A DNA stretch of 64,000 nt, from positions 5,890,001-5,954,000 of the forward strand of contig JAILWY010000001.1 of the NCBI GenBank assembly GCA_022113835.1, read 5' to 3'. Positions 27,901 to 40,100 of this stretch are shown piece by piece. The notes under the pieces are model-generated. The model searched no databases. It was not told the DNA's origin and was given only the letters and a program-made list of their open reading frames with translations. Numbering within the stretch: the stretch's first letter is position 1; each line of letters opens with the position of its first letter. The stretch is from Atopsyche davidsoni (lineage: Eukaryota > Arthropoda > Insecta > Trichoptera > Hydrobiosidae). Both the position numbers and the translations under genes were made by a program.

Positions 27901-28087
27901 GATATTGTTACATATTATATACGAATGCTATAATCGTGTAAAGAATTTTTCATATCTGATTTCTTATCGAAGCACACATCATATATGAATAACCTTTATA
28001 AAATTGTGAGATTATTTTTAAACACAAATTATGAGTACAAACTACTTGAATGCTGAATATTTGTTAATAATTATTAACTTTTTTTAG
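15925..28087. other. 12-kb AT-rich stretch, possible first intron of the SHIPPO gene
   Basis: No coding exon could be supported. It is mostly AT-rich simple sequence. Less AT-rich islands lie at 21300-21530 (ending in a donor-like GATAAGGTGAAG), 26640-26840 (a 77-aa ORF beginning MPGEPLINPPLPVNLL) and 27570-27760. One tandem duplication is listed separately. If 15924 is the upstream donor, the whole stretch is a single large intron. Confidence 0.35.
19651..19970. repeat. Two-unit tandem duplication, period about 161 bp
   Basis: The sequence starting at 19651 recurs from about 19812. Both units contain AAAACATAAAACGGTACA, then TATATAAACTAAATTATCAA and a related downstream block. The units have diverged by substitutions and small indels, so this is an old duplication. 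No coding function is evident. Confidence 0.65.
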
Positions 28088-28145
28088 GTGGAAAACGACA
28101 TTTCTTTCAATCTTCAAGAGGGTGTAGTTCATCTTTTTGAAGACA

Positions 28146-31100
28146 ATGGGGGTGAAACAGAACCCTTGGACGCCCACGAAACGGCGGGGGCCCATAGCTG
28201 CTGAGAGCAGCAGCCCCGGACCCGCGGCCGTTGCCCTGCCAACCCTCATCGGTATGAAAACTACCCCTTCCCTATAACTTACTAACTTACTGATCCATAT
28301 CGATACCAACAAGGTTACCTAATAATTTCCGCTGCTTGAGAAAGCATGATTATTGAAAGCTTCTAAATGAATTTACATTTTCGCAATGAGACGAAAACTT
28401 TTCTTTCTCATTCATAAAAGCGCGTATAAACATTAAATAAATCGTAATCTGCTGACTATTTGGTTTTTTTTATTAATTTTAATAATTACTTTTTTAACAA
28501 AAAAATACTTTTAAAAAGTACACATATGAATCCTGACCCCGACTTTACCATGCGACATAAACTTATATTTCCTGCGTTACTAGTTGATATAATTTACTAC
28601 ATATACACCCTTACATTTCTTATAATAAAAGTAACACGTTCCACGGGCATGCAAATTATTTTTGTGACTAATTTTTTTGGCTAATATAAGACAGACTTTC
28701 TCTTGCACTCTATCTAAATATACTAAATAACTGCATAGGTTGTTTCAAACCTCTGAGTCTTGAATTGTTAAATTTGACTGAAAATCCTTAAATATTAATA
28801 ATACGTTGTCACTGTCAGTTTAAGGATTCATCAGTTGTATGTATTTATACGGTAATTTGTTTAATAATTATTATTTTACAGGCAAAACGCCTAACGAATC
28901 TAAGAAGTCAAGAGCCCCTGCATTCTCGTTCGGCGGGAAGTATTCCAGCCAAGACAAGGCGCTGGGCCCAGGCCCGGCCTCCTACAACACCGAGGGGATG
29001 ACTTCTAAGGGTAAGAGAGCATCTGATTACTGCCTGGAAAATAATACATTCAGACTTACAAACTTAAAAAGTCAAATATTTACTGCTATTAATAAAAAAA
29101 TAATTTACGTGTTATTAAAAAATCTTAGAACGTTTCAAAGATCATGGTATTCACTTTGAAACAAGGTAAAATATATATATAATAGCAAAGGTTATCACTT
29201 CTTTACTTTTATCTCATTAAATATTTTATTTAAAAAAAAAAAAAACTATCATTTAACGTACAAAGGATTGAAATAGAGTATTTTTTAATACCATCAATTT
29301 TGAAACTAGTTTTTACTAAATTTAAGTGTAATAATAATAATAACAATAGTGGTGATAGTATAACAGAATATAATTTAACAAATAGAAAACATTACTGACT
29401 TGTTAAAAATATTTTGTAAGTCTACAACGGAATGTTTCGTCTTTCATTTGTTGTCTTATTTTATTAAATTTTATGGCGTTCTTTGAATTCAACTTCAATA
29501 ATAACATAGATAATTTACAAAGCAGTAACATAAATTATGCCTAAAAGTAGCACATAAACAAATGAGCGAATCGCCTTTCGAAAAGCTGTTTTTTTTTTTA
29601 TTCTGACAACAATCAGGCTCTTGCAAAAAGCTGTGATGTGTTTACGACTTCTCATGACGTCATCGGTGTGTTTGGTTTTCACAGGTTGGATTTAAATATC
29701 TTTTAAAAAAGATGATATCATAACGTAAATTCTACTTGAATTAAAACTACTTTTACTCGATTATTTTTTATTTAATACGTATAATTAATTTTTTGCACAA
29801 CAATAATGCGTTTCAACGTCTCAAACTGCGATAGTCGTTATTTTTTCAACAAGCGAATTGTTTTGCCTAAAGTTGTTATTTTACATCGAAAACATGTATC
29901 ATCTTCACAGTTTGTACTTTTTCATACAAAGTTGTGAAAAGCATCGCTTTCAATCGAATCTTCTAGAAGCGTGTCAAATCGGAGTTATTTTTTTCCAATG
30001 GTATTTCGCTGGCTTCGAAAGCGTCGAGTTGAAGTCACGTGGGAAATGCCGTCTTGCCTAAAGGAGATGCAGGTAGAGTCTGCGGGTGGGAGGAGGGCAG
30101 CCCACAGCCTGTATCCCTCCAGCCGCGCATCTGGCACGGCATGACTTTAACGGGCGACAAAATGATGCATGAGCAATTCTCCATAATACGACATGCCTAC
30201 TCTAATGAATGCTGCACGTATTTTTCAATCGCATCCAAATTGGACTTAGGAAGATGACTTTCAACAGTTTCGTGGAGCGACAGGGAGAGCCATTCTGCGC
30301 AATGCCTAGTTGTATTTATTTTAAAACTTTTGAAAATTTGAAAGATATATCACTCGTTATATTTTCAGGGGTATGTAATAAAAAAAAACTTTATTACAAT
30401 ACTCAACATGAATGCCGGTCTAATTATAAACACGATTAGGTTTTTAATGGCTCCAATTTGACTCGGTTAGAAACAATATATTCCATCAGCCGCTGAGTTT
30501 CTATTACTGAAGTTTTCGCGTGCACCGGAAGTTTGGAAGCGTGGAAAGTTGAGCAATGCGAAGATAAACAAATTTACGACTTGTTAAGAAATACCAAGCG
30601 TTCTGATAATGCAGCATAAACTAAAATTAGATGCTTTGCATGAGTAACAAATAAATATATTAAAAAAAAAAAAAAAAAAACTTTACACCAACAAAGAATC
30701 ATCACCAAGACGATCCACGAGATAATCCGAGGTGATCCACTCTTTCCAAATATCAACATCCCTTGTCCCAAACCCTTCGATTAGCCACCTTCTAGAATAC
30801 AATCTAGAACATAGGTTCTCAACGGGGGCGGTACCGCCCCCCTGTGGGCGCTGGAGCTTTCCAAGGGGGCGGTGGCGAGTCCAAGAGAAAATGGGGGGCG
30901 TTTTTGAGGTTCTTGGGGGGCGAAAAAATCGTATTATTATGGCCTAAATTTCAACTGTTAAAATCTCAACCTAGTTTTATAATTAACAGTATAGGGATCT
31001 AGAATATTTTTCAATCATATTTATTAGCTTTAATTAAAGCCTGCACAGATATAGCTTTAGATGCCGCAAATAAACAAGTACAGTGTGTCCAAAAAGAGTA

Positions 31101-34100
31101 TCGGGTATTTGTTAGTTCAGCAAAAAAAATCTAGTAATCGAGTATTTATTTTATTGTTGATTATAAGTATACAAAATGGAAAATTATTTCAAAATAATGA
31201 TAATATCCAAATTCGGTGACCGTTACTCTGCTGATACTTTTCTAATCTGGAACGAAAATTGTTGATAACACGTCCTGTTAACGTGAAATTTAATTAATTT
31301 ATTTGTCACTTTATTTTGCTATACCGAAAGTTGATTTTTTTACAGAGTATTGAAAAAACTATAAATTATGTTTATCTATTTTTTATTATTTAATTAACGT
31401 CCATTTTAAGGGTAAAATAAAATCTTGAAGATGTTGAAAAATTGGATAAAATGACGACTTTTCAAAACCAAAGTTTGTTAAAGATTTTTTTATTTTATTT
31501 AATTTTTAAAATAATATGGCGCACATGGATTATATTTAATCTTTTAATATCAATTAAAAAAAAAACTTTTAAATGTTTAGGACTCTTGTAAAATGGGCCA
31601 GATGAATCTCCAAATACCTACACTTCAATCGGAAAAAAAAATAAATTATCATATTAATAGTAAATTTATAAGAAATAAAAATATATTTTATTAGGAAAAA
31701 AGAATGTATCAAACTTTTTGCATTCAAATATTTTTGATTGGTGCAGTGGATTTTTCGCAAAACGGACTAGAAAATGATCAAAAAAACTCGATTATGTGGA
31801 CTAGGCCCTTCCGCAAATTGATGTTGTGTTTGCGTATCATCTTCATCCAACAACGCTTACAGATTGGCGTCCTCAGAAATAGATATAATTTAACAAATTG
31901 TATGCATGCGCGGAACTGTGCGTGGGGGGGGCGTTTTTCGTGACATTTCGCGCAAACATATTTATATGCGACCCGCGCTCTAGTACTAGTCGACCAAAGA
32001 CGACTTAACATGCGACCCGCAAACAATGTGTTAATAAATAATATACAGAAATAAAATTGGTATAATTATAACTATTATGTCAAAGGGGGCGTTTTGAATT
32101 TTTTTTCTTGTCAAGGGGGCGGTGGTCAATAAAAGGTTGAGAACCTCTGATCTAGAAGATTGCCTCTACCAAAAAAAGGCCAAAAGCAATCCCCCCCCCT
32201 CCACCACCCCAACCACCCACCCCAACACATTACCCCACGGTGATACACGCCACCAAGCCAGAATCATTTTTTTTTTTTTGTAACTTTGATTCGTATTGTT
32301 GGTTCGAAAGTGTGAAACGACTTCGATAGCAGATAAGGCGAGGCTTTAGTAATGATTAACCACTAACTGGCGGCAGGGAAGGCCTCTGCGGCGGCCGTGT
32401 CGCTGCACACGCGGCCGCGGGAGGCTCGCGCGCCAGCCACTCCGGCGCCGGGCGACTACGAGGCGCTGGCCGCCGTGCGCCGAGTCTTGGGCGCCGCGCC
32501 CAAGTACACCTTCGGCGTCAAGGCCTCCCGCTCCACCACCTCGCAGTCCCCCGGTACAACCCCTTAACTTACCCATCTTAAATCACTGTCTCGATCTTTA
32601 TCATTTTAACATGTTTTACTTGTGTCATAATTGCTTCTGCTTTACCTGCTCCCGATACAACCCTTAAAAGCGGTGATAGCAAATTCGAGTTTTTTGATCA
32701 TTTGCTTGTACCTATTGCGAAAAATTATTAAAAGTAAATTATAAGAAATAAAAAATAATGCTAGTTGAAGAAAGGATGTATCTAACTTTCTGTATTTAAA
32801 TTTTTTTGATTGGTGCAGTCGATTTTTCGCAATAGGTACAAGCAAATGGTAAAAAAACTCGAATTTGCTATCACCGCTCTTAAAGTGACTGATATTTTCT
32901 CTGCAAATAATTTGAACTTTAAAAAAAAAAATTGCATTGCAAAATCAGTTATCCCCGGTTTGTACCTCAAAATTAATTATGACTGTTTTTTTGCATTGTA
33001 CTTTTGTAATTTTGGCATGTTTGGCTTGTGCAATAATTGCTGCTACTTTGATAATGTACCCAAAGGCTGAGTGCACACTGCGGAAATAGCAAGGTTAGGA
33101 GGCTTTGAATTTACCTGCATCAGTTGTGGTACACGCTAGTTTTAAAACAAATCCTTGCTGTTGCAAGTTACGATAGTTTTGTTTTAGAATTATTATAGCT
33201 ATTATCAGTACTAAGCATATACATCGTTGACTTAAAAATTTAAATACAAGAGTAGAAATCTTGTTTGAAAACTGTTTTATGCGTAGTGTGTAAACAACCA
33301 AGAGTACTCAAATTCAAGTTAAAAAGAGTAAGATAAGGTTTAAATATTCGTAGGTTTAATGTGTTTAATGTTAGTTTTTAGTTTGGTGTTGGTTACCTAA
33401 AATACGTGTATTTTGTATTGCACGAGTTATTTTTTTTTATAAATAAATACACATGGAAAATATGCGACGGATGTGATGTGTTCGCTGATTGTTTATGTTT
33501 TGATTTTTCACTTCGAATCGACTACATCTTCAAGGTAAGTGGTTATATTATCCATATTACAAACTCAGATATTTTTTTAAGTTATATGTCTTAGTTAAGT
33601 TTTGTGAAGAACTGTGTGTGATTATCAAAATACACTATCATGTCACTATTTTTTTATGAACTTAACCAAATGTTGATTTAACGTTTTTGGTTGAATATCA
33701 ATGAAAAATAACTCAAATTAAATATAGGTACTAAATGTGTTTTGTTATATCAATTCACCAAATCAAATTGACAATTGTCTAAAATGTCATATTGCATTTG
33801 AAAATGCTAATTTTAATTACAAAGCACAAAAAATGCAACACCCACTCTAGTAAACGATAATTTGACAAAATATTCCAATCACAAGCTACATGTTACGCCT
33901 CGAGGCTATTATGAAATGCCATTCAAAAAACACCGAGACCTTGCACCTGTCGACAAACAAACTGACCTTTCAATAATCGATTCATTTAGATCGCCATGTG
34001 TTAAACCACATCCTAGTAATTATTAACGAGTTCCGATGTTTCGTCTCAAATACTGGAGTCATCTTCAGGCAATAAATAATAAAAGAACATCAGAATGCTA

Positions 34101-37100
34101 TTTTACATTTTACAAATTGGGTCTTGTGTCTTATCTTTTGCATTGGGAAGAATAAACTGTAGTGAAATATGTGAGTGAGGAAGCACATGAGATTCAATCT
34201 CAAAACAGATTTTTTTGAATTTTATTTAATGTAGTGAAATATGTTAGTGGAGAAAGGTTCAATCTTAAAACAGATGCAGATTTTTTTGATTTGAATATAT
34301 CTATAATATATAATATCCATTGTGTGTGTGTGTGTATGTATGTTTTATTTTTTGGTTCTCTATAGAATATCTTAAAAGATACAACGCTGATTTTTTGCAT
34401 GTAAGTTCAGTAAGTTTTTCCTCAGTTATGTGCCGAATTTCAAGACGAAAGGATAATATTTTCATTCATAAACTAATTGAATAAAACTATAAAATATGCT
34501 TTATGTACGAATTATAGGATTATGTTGTTCACCGCGAGAATTTCAAATATAGAATTTTTCAAATAAAGAACAGTGCAGTGAAAAGTCATGCGTTGTTTGT
34601 GACACGAAATGTGACACAAATATCAAGCAATGAATTGGAAGGAAAACGTGAGCAGCGTCTTCTTAAAATTCGAGTACCCACCTATTCAGCCAAATATATA
34701 ATATGTTCAAACACTATTGCATCGTTCATCGAATACGTCATTCCGTGACGGGCTACATTTCTAGTGTTAAAATAATCAGTATTTTTGACAGAGAACACTC
34801 GGTGCAATTCCATTTTGAGTGATTTTTCCACGTGTTATTCGGTTTGAAAGGTTGGCGAAACCGGTCATATAAATATAAATTGACACGTGGAAAAATCACT
34901 CGAGTGTTTGAATACTCGTTGGTATGATGCATTAATGACGTGTTGCGTTTGCGGGACAGCGCCGAACGTGTACCACGTGAGCGGCACGTGCAGCGGCAGC
35001 GCCGGCGCGCCCGCCTACAGCATGGCGGGGCGCGCGCGCGAGGTCCCCGCGGCGGGCGCCTCGCTGCCCGGCCCGGGGGCCTACGACGAGGCGCGCGCCG
35101 ACTCCGTGCGCCGCCGCCCCCCCGCCTACACCATCGCCGCCCGCCCGCGCCGCGTGGACGGCACCGCCGCCCCCGGCCCCGGCAACTACTGCCCCGAGAA
35201 GGTAACCCACCACCCCACCACTCCACCCTGCCAGTGTCCATCCTCGCTGCGATGCTTACCACACACACACACACACACACACACATCCTCATACTACACA
35301 TCACACCTGTCCCCCGATTTACACTGATGATAGGTCCCTTACTGTCGGCCCCGGGCAGCGCTGTGGTACTACTTCCGGGTACCGACAGCTGGTCTTTTAA
35401 TATATAATAATAATCATACACCTACATTCATTCGTGAAGGGGGGTTTCCCAGGGAGCGCACTTTTCGCTGCTCCCCGGTCTGCCTCCCCTCCCTTCTATT
35501 CGTCCCTTACTTGATTACTTGGTTATTTGATGCACTGAAAAACACGAAAGCTGAAAAGCATGAAAAAGATGTCCCGTGCTCTTCAGCTCTCGATCCTCTT
35601 CAGCGCCGTTTTTGTCATGTCCGTGGGCTTCTCCTCGGGTCGGAGCTAAACCGTGCAAATCGAATACAAACTAATACAGTAATACCCCGCTTTACGCGAC
35701 CCCGTTGTGCGCGGTTTCACTTTCTTATTTTAAGAATGCGTATGAACAAAAAGTTATCATTGACATCTCTTGACAATAAAAAACAGCGTTGGGTGTTATG
35801 AACGTATTTTACAAGAACGCAAAAGAAACGCTACCCAAAAGACAACAGATGTATTTTTCAGTAAAAATAACATGCAGTACTGCATAAAGGGATTGATTCA
35901 AATAATTCGTATTAAGTTTTGACTATGCATGTATGTTTAATCATGAACCCCGATATACGCGAATTTCACATAACGCGATTTTTTCCGGAACGTATCCCTC
36001 GCATAAAGCGGGCTAGTACTGTGTATCTTTAAAAATAACGGTCTATTCATTAAGTGACCAAAATACAAAGGAACTATATTACTACACATCACCAGAGCCA
36101 GTTTTCATGGTTTTTTATAGGAAGAATAGTGTAGTGCTCGGATCCTTCTACACTGCAGTTTTATATTCGAAGGAAAAGTCTGCCTATTGCTGCTGTCCAA
36201 TAGCATTATTATACAGTAGAATTTCGATAGCTCGAACCTCGTTAATTGGAAATCCTCAGTAAGACGAAAACAAAATGGCATTTCCCTTCCGCTAAACCCC
36301 TAAATATACGGTATCTCGAATTATTTAGACTTTTTAACTAAAACAAAATGTTATTTTCCTACGAGGTATTGATAGTACATATTTATACTCTTTTAGAGTT
36401 CGAAAAATATACTTAGCATTTGTGCCTTACTAAGTCAAAATCTTACCAATTAAATCCTTTGTATATCAAAATTCTTGTTAAGTCAAAAACTCATAAACTT
36501 GAAATGTTTAGCATTTCCCTTGAAATTTGATTTATCGAGATCCCACTGTATAATACTTTCATTAAATATAGAAACTTCTTTTTCCTCGAAGACCCTCTCC
36601 TCAGAGGAGGTTGGCAACCATTTCACTGAGCATATACTCATGCTGAGCCAGTGTTCATGGTTTTCTAAGAGGAAAATAGTGTAGTGGGTCCCCGGATCCT
36701 TCTTCACCACAGTTTTATATTGGCTTAAAAAGCTCTAGCGTTTAGATCTGATACTCCTTCTGCAGCAAACTACACAACAATATCAGGATACAATATAGAA
36801 ACAAGAAGTATTAATTTAAAAATTTAACCACTGTAATCACTTTGGCAGACATTTAATCTTTTCTTTCTTGATTGGTTTTCATCACTCGATAGATGAATTA
36901 GAAACAATTTCAGATGGGCAAACTTTGGTAATAAAATTCGTAATTAACAATTGTGTTTGGTTTAAGGTCAAATCCTTGTAGATCTTCTATATCAAGCTGA
37001 GCGTTTATTAATATCTCACTGAAATAGGAGAGCTCGTTCAACATTCGGGTCATTTGTAGAAAATGATTACCCAAATTTTGCCCTTATTCAAGTCCTTCAC

Positions 37101-40100
37101 AGATGACTTTTGCTGTGAACGCAATCAGTTAAGACTTCTCTTCATCAGGATCACTGTCACGTCAATATTTTTTTGTCTAAACCAACTTTTTTATAAAATT
37201 ATTAAAACTTTAATTAAAAATCAAAATCGTAACTGAACTGCTCAAATAGTCAATTTAGCATATCAACAATTAAAACATGCCACCAAAAGATGCAGAATTC
37301 TCAATTAGTGTATTCATAGGTGGTACCATATACTACAATCATGACATAAAACTATGACACTGAATTGAACATTTTTTTCAAAATCATATCATTGGTTTGG
37401 ACTAACCTATACTAACTTGGCTTCCCTTGCCACTTTCTCACACTCACGAACTCCATGCTGGCATGACTAACTGGAACTGACCGTGCTTTAGGTTTGCGTA
37501 ACCCAGCGTGCTTCCCCCGCTCATACTTTTGGAATCAAACATTCGCCCTTTATCGGAACACAAAAAGCTGATATGTCTAATGAAGCTGAACTTTCATAAT
37601 CGTCATATCTATCCAGGTTAGTATAGCATGAAAGGCTATTTATATTTATGTATATTATTTCACCCACCTTCTTATGTATATACTTATTACTATCTATATT
37701 TTCATATGCTTTGGTGTCTCATTGTTTTGTAATTTAGTTCAATTTCATAAAAAAATACAAAATTTACTTTATTGATTAGAAAAAAAGTTTAATAATTGTT
37801 ATAATACTTATAAAATGAGAAAATTGAAAACATAATTTTTAATTTTTTTGAAATATTATAGCTACACGTATTTTTTGACTTTGTTGATCAGTGGCTTAAG
37901 TTATTGACCCTCGGCCAAGAGTGTGTCAGAATGACCCTTGGTCAACCATTAAATCCCCACTATTTGGTGCTGGCTTTTATTTATATCCTTTGATGTTTTT
38001 ATACAATTGTAGACATTGTCTTTTATAAATTAACTTTATGGTATATTTACTAATATCAAGATTTTATTAATAAACAAGATCAAGAAATAAATTTAAATAG
38101 ATTGCATAATACAATAATTTATAACTAATGCCATTTCTACATTATTTTTATTATTTTCATGTTATTCATCAAACAACAAAGGCGGATAAAATTCTACTCG
38201 ATCATTCGCCAAAGTATTCATTTGCTGGTAAGCCTCATCCAGAAAAGCCGCAAGATACTCCAGCTCCCAATGCTTACTGTACAGAAAAAGCTGATCGAAC
38301 ACTGCTAGAGAGTTCTCCTTCCTATTCGTTCAGAATCAAGGGGCACCAAGAGAAGCCTATCGATACACCAGGACCGAATATGTACGCTCCAGAGCGTACC
38401 GATAAACTATATGAAACCACTCCAAAATACTCATTCGGTACAAAATTGTACACTGAAAAGCCGATCGATACTCCTGGGCCAAATACATACTGCCCAGAGA
38501 GATCAACAAAAATTATGGATGCTTCACCAATGTATTCATTTGGTACTAAAAATGCAGTTGAACGGCCAATTGACACACCCGGTCCCAATGTTTATGCTCC
38601 AGAAAAGTCTGCAAAAATAATGGATAATGCACCTAAGTATTCATTTGGAACAAAAGGACTTTCGGAAAAACCAATAGATACACCAGGACCAAATGCATAT
38701 TGTCCTGAAAAAGCTGACAACACATTGCATGAAAGTTCTCCGGCATATTCATTTAGACCCAAAGGCCTTGACCAAAAGCCATCGGATACTCCTGGTCCAA
38801 ATGTATATGCACCAGAAAAGTTGGGCAGCACTCCAATGTACTCATTTGGAGTTAAAGGACCAGCAGGAAAACCTTTAGATACTCCAGGACCAAATGCATA
38901 TTGTCCCGAAAAGGCTGACAACACATTACATGAAAGTTCTCCGGCATATTCATTTAGACCTAAAGGTCTCAATCAAAAACCATCAGATACCCCTGGTCCA
39001 AATGTATACGCACCAGAAAAGCCAGACAATACTCCAATGTATTCGTTCGGAATCAAAGGACCAGCTGGAAAGCCCTTAGATACTCCTGGACCAAATGCAT
39101 ACTCTCCTGAAAAAGGAGACAGGGCTTTACACGAAAATGCTCCTTCCTATTCATTCCGACCCAAGCATGATTTAGATAAACCAAATAGTAATCCAGGTCC
39201 AAACGCATATGATCCATTATTATTAGAAGACAGTCCTAGATATTCATTTGGAATGAAAGGACCTGACGGAAAGCCTCTCGACACTCCTGGACCAAATGCA
39301 TACTCTCTTGAAAAGGGAGATAGAGCTTTACATGAAAATGCTCCTTCCTATTCATTCCGACCCAAGTATGATTTAAATAAACCAAATAATAATCCGGGCC
39401 CAAATGCATATGATCCATTATTGTTAGAAGACAGCCCTAGATATTCATTTGGAATGAAAGGACCTGACGGAAAGCCTCTGGACACACCTGGACCAAATGC
39501 ATACTCTCTTGAAAAGGGAGACAGAGCTTTACATGAAAATGCTCCTTCCTATTCATTCCGACCCAAGTATGATTTAAATAAACCAAATAATAATCCGGGC
39601 CCAAATGCATATGATCCATTATTGTTAGAAGACAGCCCTAGATATTCATTTGGAATGAAAGGACCTGACGGAAAGCCTCTGGACACTCCTGGACCAAATG
39701 CATACTCTCTTGAAAAAGGAGACAGAGCTTTACATGAAAATGCTCCTTCCTATTCATTCCGACCCAAGTATGATTTAAATAAACCAAATAATAATCCGGG
39801 CCCAAATGCATATGATCCATTATTGTTAGAAGACAGTCCTAGATATTCATTTGGAATGAAAGGACCTGACGGAAAGCCTCTGGACACTCCTGGACCAAAC
39901 GCATACTGTCCAGAAAAAGCAGATAAAGTTATGGATACTCATCCAATGTATTCATTTGGTACAAGAACGCCACTAGAAAAACCATTTGAGACTCCCAGTC
40001 CTAACGCGTACTGCCCAGAAAAGGCTGATAATGCACTTCATGAAAGTTCTCCTGCATACTCATTTAGACCCAAAGGTCAACCTGATCGTCCTAATACAAA

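Larger units (their letters stand above)
29011..32376 (+). other. SHIPPO gene intron 2, repeat-laden
   Basis: Apart from repeat R1 copy B and the hAT element, it contains a GC-richer island at 30010-30260 carrying ORFs on the plus strand (for example GWEEGSPQPVSLQPRIWHGM) with no SHIPPO similarity. A skipped or alternative exon is possible but unsupported. The rest is AT-rich. Confidence 0.45.
35202..38181 (+). other. SHIPPO gene intron 4
   Basis: Contains an AC microsatellite (35261-35285), two MITEs and a pair of direct repeats, all listed separately. GC-richer blocks at 35310-35400 and 35430-35500 (GTGAAGGGGGGTTTCCCAGG) look like further repeat pieces. The acceptor at its end (CAACAAAG) lacks a good polypyrimidine tract but the join is in phase, CPEK followed by ADKILLDHSP. 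Confidence 0.6.

Noticed and set aside
34753..35421. 222-aa minus-strand and 155-aa plus-strand ORFs in GC-rich DNA
   Set aside because: They are Arg/Ala/Pro-rich shadows of SHIPPO exon 4, whose in-phase frame is the real one.
38128..38181. Start of a separate gene at the ATG at 38128
   Set aside because: The 18 codons before 38182 are intron-like and the acceptor joins in phase to exon 4 (CPEK then ADK), so the ATG is fortuitous.
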